64,000 nucleotides of DNA from UMGS692 sp963653425 (GTDB lineage: Bacteria > Bacillota > Clostridia > Christensenellales > CAG-314): NCBI GenBank assembly GCA_963653425.1, contig CAVJWC010000004.1:45942-109941 (forward strand). The letters are read 5' to 3'. Position 1 is the first letter of the stretch, and each line of letters opens with the position of its first letter. Below, piece after piece: positions 23,598 to 31,991 of this stretch. The notes under the pieces were generated by a model. The model was not told where the DNA came from and did not search any database. It worked only from the letters and a program-made list of their open reading frames with translations. The position numbers were made by a program, and so were the translations under genes.

Positions 23598-24116
23598 ATG
23601 AGCGAACAAGCCAAGTGGTACGTTCTGCATACTTATGCAGGTTATGAAAATAACGTCAAGAAAAGCCTTCAACAGCTTACGGAGAACAACAATCTTCAGG
23701 ATACCATTCTGGATATAGTTATTCCTACCGAGCAGGTTATCGAAGAGAAGAACGGCAAGAAGCGCGTCGTGGAAACCAAGATATTCCCGACTTACGTTTA
23801 CGTAAAGCTGGTATATTCTTCTCAGATATGGTATCTGCTTACCAATACGAGGGGCGTAACGGGATTCGTAGGTCCTAACGGAAAAGCCTGCCCCATCACC
23901 GACGAAGAAGTCAAACGTCTTCGTCTGGAAACGAAGGTAGATAACTTCACTCTTAAAGCCGGCGATAAAGTCAAGGTTGTTTCGGGTCCTTTCGAAGGAC
24001 TTTTAGGCGAGATAAGAAGTCTCGACGAAGCGTCGCAGAAAGCAAAAGTGGCGCTTATGCTTTTCGGCAGAGAACAGGTCGTAGAGCTCGATTTCATTCA
24101 GGTCGAAGCTTTATAG
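23598..24116 (+). CDS. nusG: Transcription termination/antitermination factor NusG
   Basis: The 172-residue protein has the NGN domain (KWYVLHTYAGYENNV at the start, TRGVTGFVGP near residue 85) and a C-terminal KOW domain (AGDKVKVVSGPFEGLLGEI, residues about 119-137). It binds RNA polymerase and affects pausing and elongation. Standard length and position. Confidence 0.97.
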   Translation: MSEQAKWYVLHTYAGYENNVKKSLQQLTENNNLQDTILDIVIPTEQVIEEKNGKKRVVETKIFPTYVYVKLVYSSQIWYLLTNTRGVTGFVGPNGKACPITDEEVKRLRLETKVDNFTLKAGDKVKVVSGPFEGLLGEIRSLDEASQKAKVALMLFGREQVVELDFIQVEAL

Positions 24117-24224
24117 TTTCGGCGCGCGACGGAAGTCGCAAAAATTATGATACTTACGCGGAAAGCGTTCGTATAAAGGCGGAAGGGCGTAGCCCGTTAT
24201 ACCGCTTATTGGAGGTTAATATTT

Positions 24225-24650
24225 ATGGCAAAGAAAGTCACCGCAGTAGTTAAACTGCAGTTGCCTGCCGGAAAAGCTACTCCTGCTCCCCCGGTCGGCA
24301 GTGCGTTGGGTCCTCACGGAATCAACATTCCCAGCTTCACCAAAGAATTCAACGCTAAAACAAACGATCAGGCGGGTCTTATCATCCCGGTTATCGTTAC
24401 TATTTATCAGGATCGTTCCTTTACGTTCATTCTCAAAACGCCCCCGGCACCCGTTCTTATCAAGAAAGCTTGCAAGATCGAAACCGCGTCGGCTCGTCCC
24501 AATAAGGACAAGGTAGCTACCATAACCAAAGCTCAGGTTGAAGAAATCGCCAAGATCAAGATGGTTGACCTCAACGCAGCGTCTATGGAAGCGGCTTGCT
24601 CCATGATCGCAGGTACCGCAAGAAGCATGGGTATCGTAGTAGAAGGTTAG
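24225..24650 (+). CDS. rplK: 50S ribosomal protein L11
   Basis: The 141-residue protein matches L11: N-terminal KLQLPAGKATPAPPVGSALG and the C-terminal rRNA-binding domain ending TARSMGIVVEG. It forms the GTPase-associated stalk base. A TTGGAGGTTAAT ribosome site precedes the ATG. It is followed 10 bases later by rplA. Confidence 0.98.
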   Translation: MAKKVTAVVKLQLPAGKATPAPPVGSALGPHGINIPSFTKEFNAKTNDQAGLIIPVIVTIYQDRSFTFILKTPPAPVLIKKACKIETASARPNKDKVATITKAQVEEIAKIKMVDLNAASMEAACSMIAGTARSMGIVVEG

Positions 24651-24660
24651 GAGGCAGGCA

Positions 24661-25350
24661 ATGAAACACGGAAAGAAATATCAGGATTCTCTTAAGCTCA
24701 TCGAAAAGAGCAAGAGTTATGAAATAGAAGACGCGCTTAAGCTTGCTGTCGAAACGGCAAAAGCTAAGTTCGACGAAACCATGGAAGTTCACGTAAAACT
24801 GGGCGTTGACCCCAGACACGCAGACCAGCAGGTAAGAGGCGTTGTGGTTCTTCCCAACGGAACGGGTAAAACCGTCAAAGTTCTCTGTATCGCAAAGGGC
24901 GCGAAAGCCGACGAAGCTCTGGCAGCAGGCGCGGATTTCGTAGGTGGCGACGAAATAGTCGCTAAGATCAAGGACGAAAACTGGTTCGGATTCGACGTAT
25001 GTATCACCACTCCCGATATGATGGGCGTCGTAGGCAGAATCGGTAAGATCCTCGGTCCTAAAGGTTTGATGCCCAACCCCAAGAGCGGTACCGTTACGAT
25101 GGACGTAACCAAGGCTATCAAGGACGTTAAAGCAGGTAAGGTTGAATACAGAGTAGACAAAACCGCTATCTGTCACGTTATCTTCGGTAAGAAGAGCTTC
25201 GGCGAAGAAAAACTTCTCGAAAACTTCAGAACCCTTATGGACGCTATCGTCAAAGCTAAGCCCGCAGCTGCAAAAGGCACCTACATCAAGAGCGTTACCG
25301 TAACCTCTACGATGGGCCCCGGTATTAAAGTAAATTACCGTATAGGCTAA
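24661..25350 (+). CDS. rplA: 50S ribosomal protein L1
   Basis: The 229-residue protein matches L1, with the signature region around VGRIGKILGPKGLMPNPKSG. L1 binds 23S rRNA at the E-site stalk and can repress its own mRNA. It follows rplK closely with a GGAGGCAGGCA site. Confidence 0.98.
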   Translation: MKHGKKYQDSLKLIEKSKSYEIEDALKLAVETAKAKFDETMEVHVKLGVDPRHADQQVRGVVVLPNGTGKTVKVLCIAKGAKADEALAAGADFVGGDEIVAKIKDENWFGFDVCITTPDMMGVVGRIGKILGPKGLMPNPKSGTVTMDVTKAIKDVKAGKVEYRVDKTAICHVIFGKKSFGEEKLLENFRTLMDAIVKAKPAAAKGTYIKSVTVTSTMGPGIKVNYRIG

Positions 25351-25360
25351 AAAACAGAAT

Positions 25361-25465
25361 AATACGCCCTGTCCCTAAGACAGCAAGTGCAAAAGTAAAT
25401 CTTGCCGAGGTACAAAGAAGTGATTTTTTCACGCCCTTGTACGATAGGTACGAGGGCGTTTTATT
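25361..25465 (+). promoter_or_regulatory. Ribosomal protein L10 leader with terminator/attenuator
   Basis: The spacer before rplJ contains the L10-leader type sequence (AGACAGCAAGTGC, then CTTGCCGAGGTAC) followed by a strong hairpin ACGCCCTTGTAC (25431-25442) with GTACGAGGGCGT (25448-25459) and a T-rich end. In Firmicutes L10(L12)4 binds this leader to repress rplJL. The hairpin may also end part of the transcripts from rplKA. Confidence 0.85.
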
Positions 25466-25510
25466 GTATAGCCGTGTTTTTACGGCGCAAATATGTAAAG
25501 GAGGAAGAAA

Positions 25511-26008
25511 ATGAACGAAATCAGAAAACAAAAAGAGCAGATGGTTGCCGAGATCAAAGAAAAGATCGAAAAATGTTCTTCTTTCGTAGTTATCGACTAT
25601 AAGGGATTGACCGTTGACGCAGACACCGCTCTCAGAAAAGAATTCAGAAGCAACGGAATCGAGTACAAAGTTCTTAAGAACACGCTCGTGAGAATTGCTC
25701 TCAACGAACTCGGATATACCGATTTTGACGAGCATCTCAACAATCCTACGGCTATCGCTTTCGGTTACGACGACGCTATTTTGCCTATCAAGATAACCGC
25801 CGACAACATCGAAAAGCTCAAGAAGATGGAAATTAAGTGCGGTATGGTGGATAAGTCTTATTGCGACGCAGCTACCATGAACGCTCTGTCCAAAGTTCCG
25901 GGCAAGACCGCTCTGCTTTCCATGCTCTGCAACGTATTGCAGGCTCCTATCCGCAATCTGGCTGTCGTATGTGACCAGGCTGCAAAGAAGATGGGTGAAG
26001 CTCAGTAA
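25511..26008 (+). CDS. rplJ: 50S ribosomal protein L10
   Basis: The 165-residue protein matches L10: VDYKGLTVDADTALRKEFR near the N-terminus, NTLVRIALNELG near 55, and a C-terminal helix that holds L12 dimers. It follows its leader with an AAAGGAGGAAGAAA site. Confidence 0.97.
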   Translation: MNEIRKQKEQMVAEIKEKIEKCSSFVVIDYKGLTVDADTALRKEFRSNGIEYKVLKNTLVRIALNELGYTDFDEHLNNPTAIAFGYDDAILPIKITADNIEKLKKMEIKCGMVDKSYCDAATMNALSKVPGKTALLSMLCNVLQAPIRNLAVVCDQAAKKMGEAQ

Positions 26009-26060
26009 CGGGCAAAATCACATACTCTGAAATATTGAATTTTACAAGGAGATTATAAAA

Positions 26061-26435
26061 ATGGCAGACATCCAGAAGTTTGTAGAAGAAGTTAAATCTT
26101 TAACCGTATTGGAACTCAATGAATTAGTAAAGGCATTGGAAAATGAATTCGGCGTTTCCGCAGCAGCAGCTATGGTAGTAGCAGGCGGTGCAGGCGCAGC
26201 AGCAGCTCCCGCAGTAGAAGAAAAGACCGAATTCGACGTTATCCTTAAAGAAGTCGGCGCAAACAAGATCAACGTTATCAAGGCTATCAGAGAAATCACC
26301 TCTTTGGGACTCGTTGAAGCTAAGGCTCTCGTTGATAAAGTTCCCAGCACCATCAAAGAAGCTCAGCCCAAAGAACTTGCAGATCAGATCGCTGAAAAAC
26401 TTAAGGCAGCAGGCGCAACCGTTGAACTTAAATAA
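26061..26435 (+). CDS. rplL: 50S ribosomal protein L7/L12
   Basis: The 124-residue protein has the L12 layout: N-terminal dimer helix, Ala/Gly-rich hinge near residues 35-52, and the C-terminal EKTEFDVIL and GLVEAKALVDKVP segments that recruit GTPase factors. Strong terminator follows; the expected rpoB gene does not. Confidence 0.98.
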   Translation: MADIQKFVEEVKSLTVLELNELVKALENEFGVSAAAAMVVAGGAGAAAAPAVEEKTEFDVILKEVGANKINVIKAIREITSLGLVEAKALVDKVPSTIKEAQPKELADQIAEKLKAAGATVELK

Positions 26436-26467
26436 TCGGCTTTAACCGAACTTAAAATAACGGATAC

Positions 26468-26510
26468 ACTCGGGATAACGTAACTATGGTTGCGTTTCCC
26501 GAGTTTTTTT
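26468..26510 (+). terminator. Terminator after rplL
   Basis: ACTCGGGA (26468-26475) pairs with TCCCGAGT (26497-26504), followed by seven T. It ends the ribosomal operon. Confidence 0.85.
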
Positions 26511-26764
26511 ATGCATTCAATTCGTTTTCACCGATATTTTTACTTGAATAAATCGGTTTAGAGTGCGTTAAACGACCTTTTCCGTACCGTTAATCTTTCC
26601 TGCAAAGAAAATCGGATGGATTTGCGTTTCTTACTTGCATTTTGTAAATAAATAGTGTATAATAATTACACGCGACAAAAATTTTTATGAATTCACTTTT
26701 GTTTTCGGACGAAAGGGCAAAAGTCTTCGTCTTTATAGATGAGAACAAAACGAGGTGAATTGCT
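26511..26764 (+). other. Spacer with a fragment of the 222-bp repeat and the sigma-cassette promoter
   Basis: Near 26535-26556 the text TATTTTTACTTGAATAAATC plus GGTTTAG matches the start of the 222-bp repeat with two changes. The promoter at 26635-26663 follows. Nothing else is seen. Confidence 0.5.
26635..26663 (+). promoter_or_regulatory. Promoter of the ECF sigma cassette
   Basis: TTGCAT at 26635-26640, 17-bp spacer, TATAAT at 26658-26663, giving a ~95-base leader. Confidence 0.65.
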
Positions 26765-27427
26765 TTGAGTATAGTCAGTAACGTTCCGTTTTACGATTTA
26801 AGAACGATTAAAAATCCCTGCGAAGCTCAGTCTATCGTCAGGATTAACGAAGTTCCCGTGGTGATTATGCCCAAGTCTCCGAGAGAACCGAAAGTTCTCT
26901 GGGCGATAAGGGGTATAGACGTCACCGACTCGGCTTGCGTTATAGATCTTGAAGACAACGCCGTTATAAGGACGTGCAACGGGCTGTGCGAACTTGACGG
27001 AGAGAGTTTCAACAGGTGCGGATATACCCTCTATATCGTCAACGGAATATGCTTTATGCACGATATTCCCGAAAACGTAAGGGGCGGAGTCGTCGTCAAC
27101 GGTATGCTTATAGTGGCTAAAAATCTCAAAGGAAAAATCAATCTCGATATTCCGCTCGTGAACGGCAGAGTCGAGTACGTGGACGCGGACAAAATGATGT
27201 CCTACGACAATAAAGTAACGATAAGCAGGGAGTTTCTCGGTTACGTGAAGCAAGGAACGCTTATCGTTTCGGGTAATAAAATAGAGGTCGAGCCTGACGT
27301 GGACGCGCAGACGCTTGACCGTTCGGGAATAACTTTACTTGCGGCAGGCAAGATATGTTGCGACGAAAAGCTTTTCCCCTATATGCAGGCTCACGCTTTT
27401 TACGGAAACAAGATAAGCGAACTTTAG
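26765..27427 (+). CDS. Unknown soluble protein in an ECF sigma cassette
   Basis: I do not recognise this 220-residue protein. It has no signal peptide or membrane span. It is rich in short beta-strand and turn patterns, for example RGGVVVNGMLIVAKNLKG and QGTLIVSGNKIEVEP, that recall beta-solenoid or bactofilin-like stacking, but this is only a visual likeness. Six to seven cysteines are scattered. The start is a TTG at 26765 set by the GAGGTG ribosome site seven bases upstream. It lies 36 bases before the ECF sigma gene and is probably cotranscribed, so it may be a regulator or a target of that sigma. Confidence 0.6.
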   Translation: MSIVSNVPFYDLRTIKNPCEAQSIVRINEVPVVIMPKSPREPKVLWAIRGIDVTDSACVIDLEDNAVIRTCNGLCELDGESFNRCGYTLYIVNGICFMHDIPENVRGGVVVNGMLIVAKNLKGKINLDIPLVNGRVEYVDADKMMSYDNKVTISREFLGYVKQGTLIVSGNKIEVEPDVDAQTLDRSGITLLAAGKICCDEKLFPYMQAHAFYGNKISEL

Positions 27428-27463
27428 CACGAGCGGTCGATCCGCCAAACCAACGAAAAGGAA

Positions 27464-27964
27464 ATGGAAGAACTGTTTGAATCGCTGTACGAAGAGTACG
27501 CGAGAAAAATTTACGGATATTATTATATGTGCTTTTCCAATCGCGAAACGGCGGAAGATCTTACGCAAACCGTTTTTATGAAGGTATACAGGCACCTTAA
27601 ACGAAACCGATTTTTTATGCCCGACTCGTGGAAAGCCTGGATTTTCAGGATTGCGGTCAACGTAAAAAACGACCATTTAAGAGAAATGCAGAGACTTGTT
27701 GAGTGCGAAGACATAGAAAGCCTTCAACTTGCCGATACCTTACATAATCCCGAAAACGCCGTGGATTCCATAAGCGTGAACAGCGCGCTCGAAAAACTCA
27801 GCAGAAGCGACAGGGATATTATCCGCATGAAGAACGAAGGCTACACCAGCGAAGAAATCGGCAGGTATATGGGCGTGTGCGATTCTACCGCGAGAAGCAG
27901 GGCTCAGACCGCTAAAAACAACTTTATAGGCGCCCTGAAAGCCGAAGATGCCGAACTCAGCTGA
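27464..27964 (+). CDS. ECF-type RNA polymerase sigma factor
   Basis: The 166-residue protein has sigma region 2 (ESLYEEYARKIYGYYYMCF, then ETAEDLTQTVFMKVY at residues about 27-41, and SWKAWIFRIAVN) and region 4 (LEKLSRSDRDIIRMKNEGY, EEIGRYMGV, ARSRAQTAKNN). Regions 1 and 3 are absent, so it is group 4. No adjacent membrane anti-sigma factor with a zinc motif is present; the flanking genes encode soluble unknown proteins. It may control its own cassette or the flotillin operon downstream, but the flotillin promoter looks sigmaA-like. Confidence 0.9.
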   Translation: MEELFESLYEEYARKIYGYYYMCFSNRETAEDLTQTVFMKVYRHLKRNRFFMPDSWKAWIFRIAVNVKNDHLREMQRLVECEDIESLQLADTLHNPENAVDSISVNSALEKLSRSDRDIIRMKNEGYTSEEIGRYMGVCDSTARSRAQTAKNNFIGALKAEDAELS

Positions 27965-27976
27965 AAAGGAGAAGAT

Positions 27977-28624
27977 ATGCCCGATATAAAGATTAAAATA
28001 AACGATAACCAATCTTTTGACGGCGAAGGATCCGACAAAAAAAAGAACGGCTTTGACGGATACAGCGATTTTTTCTCTGCCAAAAAAGGCGGTAACGACG
28101 GCACTTTTGACGTTGACATAGAAGCGGACTTGACCAGGATAGGCGATAAGGTGAGGGCGTCGTTGAACGTTGCCCGCCAAAAAGCCCGCGAAGCGGAGGA
28201 CTTCAGGAAGAAGGCTTCCGATGAAAACGCCGACATGAACGAGATTTACGATATGGTACGCGAATCCGTCAGTCTTGCCCGTAAACAAGTCAGAGAAGCG
28301 GAAGATTTAGCGCAAAGAACCGTCGATAAAGTCAGAGTCCATATAACCAAAACCTTCGACGACGTCGATTACGACGATTTCCGCGAAGAAAATTACGCGG
28401 ATTATACGCCCGATTTCGATTTCGACGAATTTTATAAACAAAAACGCGCGGGAAGTAAGACGAACTTCGATTACGGAAAGTTCAGCGGTGAAAAATGGGA
28501 CGATTTTTGTCCCGACGACGCAACTTTCAACCGGATCAAGTTCGACTGCACAGAACAAAATTACGGCGCTATGTCCGAAAAACAGCGCGTGAACGCTATT
28601 TTCCGAAAGGCTTTCGGGAAGTAA
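27977..28624 (+). CDS. Unknown charged coiled-coil protein following the ECF sigma
   Basis: I do not recognise this 215-residue soluble protein. Residues about 50-118 are Ala/Glu/Arg/Lys-rich and helical, with a repeat in which ARQKAREAEDFRKKA is followed by ARKQVREAEDLAQR, so an internal duplication of about 42 residues is likely. The C-terminal half is rich in Asp, Phe and Tyr (DFDFDEFYKQK). It has no membrane segment. It starts 12 bases after the sigma stop with AAAAGGAGAAGAT. A soluble anti-sigma or partner role is possible but unproven. Confidence 0.6.
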   Translation: MPDIKIKINDNQSFDGEGSDKKKNGFDGYSDFFSAKKGGNDGTFDVDIEADLTRIGDKVRASLNVARQKAREAEDFRKKASDENADMNEIYDMVRESVSLARKQVREAEDLAQRTVDKVRVHITKTFDDVDYDDFREENYADYTPDFDFDEFYKQKRAGSKTNFDYGKFSGEKWDDFCPDDATFNRIKFDCTEQNYGAMSEKQRVNAIFRKAFGK

Positions 28625-28759
28625 CGATAACCAATCAAGACGTTTTCCGATTATCGTTTCAAAAAGTATTAAGAGAAACCGCAAGAGAGAAGGGAGTAAT
28701 ACCGTTTCTGTTTTGCGGTTTTTCTTATCGCTTCATTCGTTATCACTAATTATTTTTAC

Positions 28760-29400
28760 GGGAATAAATCGGTTTAGCCTTCGTTAAACTCCTTCGCACG
28801 TACACGCAGTACGCTCTCGGTCGTTTGCCTCGGCTAAACTAAACCCTTGAGGGCGATTTCTTCTTCGTAAAAACGCTTCGCGCCGTAAAAGGAAGCTTTT
28901 TTCTCTCAAAGAGCAAAAATTCCGTTTACGTTAATTATTGATAACGAATGTCGCTCGTCGCTCCGTTCGTACACTATTTGTGGGAATAAATCGGTTTAGC
29001 CTTCGTTAAACTCCTTCGCACGTACACGCAGTACGCTCTCGGTCGTTTGCCTCGGCTAAACTAAACCCTTGAGGGCGATTTCTTCTTCGTAAAAACGCTT
29101 CGCGCCGTAAAAGGAAGCTTTTTTCTCTCAAAGAGCAAAAATTCCGTTTACGTTAATTATTGATAACGAATGTCGCTCGTCGCTCCGTTCGTACACTATT
29201 TGTGGGAATAAATCGGTTTAGCCTTCGTTAAACTCCTTCGCACGTACACGCAGTACGCTCTCGGTCGTTTGCCTCGGCTAAACTAAACCCTTGAGGGCGA
29301 TTTCTTCTTCGTAAAAACGCTTCGCGCCGTAAAAGGAAGCTTTTTTCTCTCAAAGAGCAAAAATTCCGTTTACGTTAATTATTGATAACGAATGTCGCTC
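28760..29400 (+). repeat. 222-bp tandem repeat, two full and one partial copy
   Basis: Copies start at 28760, 28982 and 29204, exactly 222 bp apart; the third stops after 197 bp at 29400. I see no differences between the copies. Each unit contains inverted segments: GGTTTAGCC with GGCTAAAC about 53 bases later, CGTAC-acgca-GTACG inside, CCC-TTGA-GGG, and CTCT-CAA-AGAG. No open reading frame or coding bias is evident. The array lies between the sigma cassette and the NfeD/flotillin promoter. Confidence 0.95.
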
Positions 29401-29424
29401 TATTTAAATAAACGATACAAAACG

Positions 29425-29453
29425 TTGACAGTGCGTATAAGATATGGTATCAT
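29425..29453 (+). promoter_or_regulatory. Promoter of the NfeD-flotillin operon
   Basis: TTGACA at 29425-29430, 17-bp spacer, TATCAT at 29448-29453. It starts 25 bases after the 222-bp repeat ends. Confidence 0.8.
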
Positions 29454-29489
29454 CTATCTGACGATATAAGTGTGCGGGAGGTGAAGAAT

Positions 29490-30176
29490 TTGAACGTAGG
29501 AATTATTTTGTCTGAACTTACGCTTACGGCGCAGATTATCGACTGGAACGCTCAGAGCGACCTGCAGAAAGTTCTGTTTATCGTGGCGTGCGTTTCTATG
29601 GGCATTTTCGTTTTGCGCACCATACTTATGCTTATAGGTTGCATAGGAATAGACGCGGGCGACGGTTGGGTGGATATTGACGGCGACGGAATTCCCGATG
29701 TGCCTGCGGGCGACTCGCTATTTGATATGGCGGGGCTTAATCTCTTTTCGGTAAACGCAGTGACGGCAGGTCTTGCGATAGGAACGTGGGCAGGTTACTT
29801 TTCAGCGCCTTACGTGCCTTTATGGGCGGATATTATAATATCCGTCGCGGCTATTCTGGCGATTATGTTCCTGTACGCTGTTATAATGCGGGCAATTTAC
29901 AGGCTTCAGAGTAACGGTACGCTTCAGATTTCCAACGCGATAGGAAAGGAAGGCACGGTTTATCTTACCGTACCTGCCGAAAGAACGGGCGAAGGCAAAG
30001 TCAACGCCGTCGTTCAGAACAGATATTGCGAATTCGAAGCCGTTACCGACAGCAGAACGAAAATCGTCACGGGATCACGGATCAGAATCGTCGGAGTTAC
30101 GGGTAGCGACGTAGTTGTCGTAGAGCCTGCAGGCGACGATAAAAATAAAGAAAATCAAGGAGGAACACAAAATTGA
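29490..30176 (+). CDS. NfeD-like membrane protein (YuaF type), flotillin partner
   Basis: The 228-residue protein has three membrane segments (about residues 26-48, 74-95 and 103-125) and a C-terminal soluble domain with GKEGTVYLTVPAERTGEGKV and SRIRIVGVTGSDVVVVEP, the OB-fold of NfeD proteins. It is immediately followed by a flotillin, as in the yuaF-floT pair. The best start is TTG at 29490, placed by GGGAGGTGA just upstream; a GTG at 29472 lies before the ribosome site. NfeD proteins are thought to tune flotillin rafts. An acidic DIDGDGIPDV loop between segments one and two could bind Ca2+. Confidence 0.82.
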   Translation: MNVGIILSELTLTAQIIDWNAQSDLQKVLFIVACVSMGIFVLRTILMLIGCIGIDAGDGWVDIDGDGIPDVPAGDSLFDMAGLNLFSVNAVTAGLAIGTWAGYFSAPYVPLWADIIISVAAILAIMFLYAVIMRAIYRLQSNGTLQISNAIGKEGTVYLTVPAERTGEGKVNAVVQNRYCEFEAVTDSRTKIVTGSRIRIVGVTGSDVVVVEPAGDDKNKENQGGTQN

Positions 30177-31597
30177 AAGGTTTGATCGCTTCGCTTCTTT
30201 TAGACGCAAACGCAACGATTTTTCCCTTTATTGCGGTTGGTATAGTTATTTTATTCATAATAATATGGATGATCACAAGAATACGCAGATGTCCGCCCGA
30301 TAAAATTCTCGTTATCTACGGTAAAGTTAAAAACAACAAAGACGGCTCGGGTAAATCCGCTAAGTGTATTCACGGCGGAATGGCTTTCGTCTGGCCCGTT
30401 TTTCAGGCGTATAAGTATATGGACCTTACGCCTATGTCCATAAGCGTGGACCTCAGAAACGCTCTTTCCAAACAGAACATTCGTATAGACGTTCCCAGTA
30501 CCTTCACGGTAGGTATTTCCACCGAAACGGCAACCATGACCAACGCTGCCGAAAGACTTGGAGAACTTCGCCCCAACGAAATTCAGGAACTCGCAAAGGA
30601 TATTATCTTCGGTCAGCTTCGTCTTATCATAGCGACCATGGAAATCGAAGAAATCAACACCGACAGAGACAAGTTCCTCGATCAGATTCAGAAGAACGTC
30701 GAAACCGAACTCAAAAAGATCGGTCTTAAACTTATCAACGTTAACGTTACCGATATTAACGACGCGTCGGGATATATCGAAGCTCTCGGAAGAGAAGCCG
30801 CTGCAAAGGCTCTCAACGACGCTAAGAAGTCCGTTGCCGAAAAGAACAGAGACGGTAGCATAGGCGAAGCCAACGCTCTTATGGAACAGAGAGTAAGAGT
30901 CGCCGATTCCAACCAGCAGGCTATTGCCGGCGAAAACGAAGCTATGGCGAAGATGTCCCAGAGTAACGCCGAACGTCGCGAAGTCGAAGCCGAATCATTA
31001 AGACGCGCAACCACAGCCGAGAAAATCGCCGCCGCAAAAGCTCTCGAAGACGCTTACGAAGCCGAAAAGAACGCCGAACTTGCCCGCGCTCAGAGGGAAA
31101 AAGCAACTCTCGAAGCCGATACGATAGTTAAAGCCGAAATCGCAAAACGCGAACTTGAAATTCAGGCTGAAGCTCAGGCAGAGAAGATGAGAAAGATTGC
31201 GCAAGGCGAAGCCGACGCGATTTACGCAAAACTCGCCGCCGAAGCAAGAGGCGCGCAGGAAATGCTTATGAAGCAGGCAGACGGTTATAAAGCCATAGTC
31301 GACGCCGCCGGCGGAGACGCAAACGAAGCCGTTAAGCTTATGATTTCCGATAAGCTCGAAGAACTCGTCAAGACTCAGGTCGAAGCTATAAAGAACGTCA
31401 AGATAGATAAGGTAACCGTCTGGGATTCCATGAGCGGAAAGGACGGTTCGAGTACGACCAGTAACTTCGTAAGCTCGCTCTTTAAGGCTGTTCCGCCCCT
31501 TAACGAAATGTTCGATCAGGCGGGCATGAACCTTCCCGACTATCTCGGTAAAAAGAAAGAACCTTCCGAAGAAACCGACGGTAAAAAAGAAGACTAA
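30173..31597 (+). CDS. floT: Flotillin (FloT/YuaG type)
   Basis: The 474-residue protein has an N-terminal membrane segment (residues about 15-40), an SPFH/band 7 domain with RCPPDKILVIYGKV and RIDVPSTFTVGIS, and a long Ala/Glu-rich coiled coil (residues about 225-380), ending in a charged tail. Flotillins assemble membrane domains and affect lipid order, secretion and signalling. The start is TTG at 30173, overlapping the NfeD stop, nine bases after AAGGAGG. This NfeD-flotillin pair is well known; regulation by an envelope-stress sigma, as in Bacillus, cannot be shown here. Confidence 0.93.
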   Translation: MKGLIASLLLDANATIFPFIAVGIVILFIIIWMITRIRRCPPDKILVIYGKVKNNKDGSGKSAKCIHGGMAFVWPVFQAYKYMDLTPMSISVDLRNALSKQNIRIDVPSTFTVGISTETATMTNAAERLGELRPNEIQELAKDIIFGQLRLIIATMEIEEINTDRDKFLDQIQKNVETELKKIGLKLINVNVTDINDASGYIEALGREAAAKALNDAKKSVAEKNRDGSIGEANALMEQRVRVADSNQQAIAGENEAMAKMSQSNAERREVEAESLRRATTAEKIAAAKALEDAYEAEKNAELARAQREKATLEADTIVKAEIAKRELEIQAEAQAEKMRKIAQGEADAIYAKLAAEARGAQEMLMKQADGYKAIVDAAGGDANEAVKLMISDKLEELVKTQVEAIKNVKIDKVTVWDSMSGKDGSSTTSNFVSSLFKAVPPLNEMFDQAGMNLPDYLGKKKEPSEETDGKKED

Positions 31598-31758
31598 AAG
31601 CCTCTTATAAACCGAGAAACCCAAACGGGTATCGCCCTTATGCGTAAGAGAATACGCGTAAATCCGATTAAATTCGTTTTAATTAAGCCCGTTTAATCGG
31701 TCGGTTTAATTAAAGAGGTTTAATCGGCTTAAAAAACTATTGCTCTATAAAACAGAAA

Positions 31759-31789
31759 AACTCTCCATAGCCGCGCGGGGAGTTTTTTT
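31759..31789 (+). terminator. Terminator of the flotillin operon
   Basis: AACTCTCC (31759-31766) pairs with GGGGAGTT (31777-31784) with one G-U, followed by a T run. Confidence 0.75.
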
Positions 31790-31852
31790 GTAAAAAAGCG
31801 GCGACCGTCAAGCTTTCGCCCACAGCCGCCGTTTACGAGAAGGGAGTAATTA

Positions 31853-31900
31853 ATGAAGAACACAGCTTTTGCTTCTGTAATTCTTATGCCCCGATTATAA
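31853..31900 (+). CDS. Possible 15-residue small peptide
   Basis: ATG with a strong site (GAGAAGGGAGTAATTA) opens a 15-codon frame, MKNTAFASVILMPRL, ended by TAA. A GC hairpin lies just upstream. No promoter is clear and chance is not excluded. Confidence 0.25.
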   Translation: MKNTAFASVILMPRL

Positions 31901-31991
31901 CGTTCAAATGTTAATATTTTATGAAGTAAGTATGAATATTCGGAAAAATCCGAAATTATCCGAGGTTTTTACTTCCATCTACTAAAGTGAT

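Larger units (their letters stand above)
31598..31991. other. Spacer 3' of flotillin
   Basis: This 394-bp spacer has GTTTAAT-type short repeats (31670-31730), the flotillin terminator, a GCGGC/GCCGC hairpin (31799-31830) and a possible 15-codon reading frame at 31853. The trxA stop lies to its right. No larger gene is seen. Confidence 0.5.

Noticed and set aside
28760..29400. Insertion sequence or rRNA-like element in the 222-bp array
   Set aside because: No transposase frame, no target duplication and no match to rRNA or tRNA that I can see.
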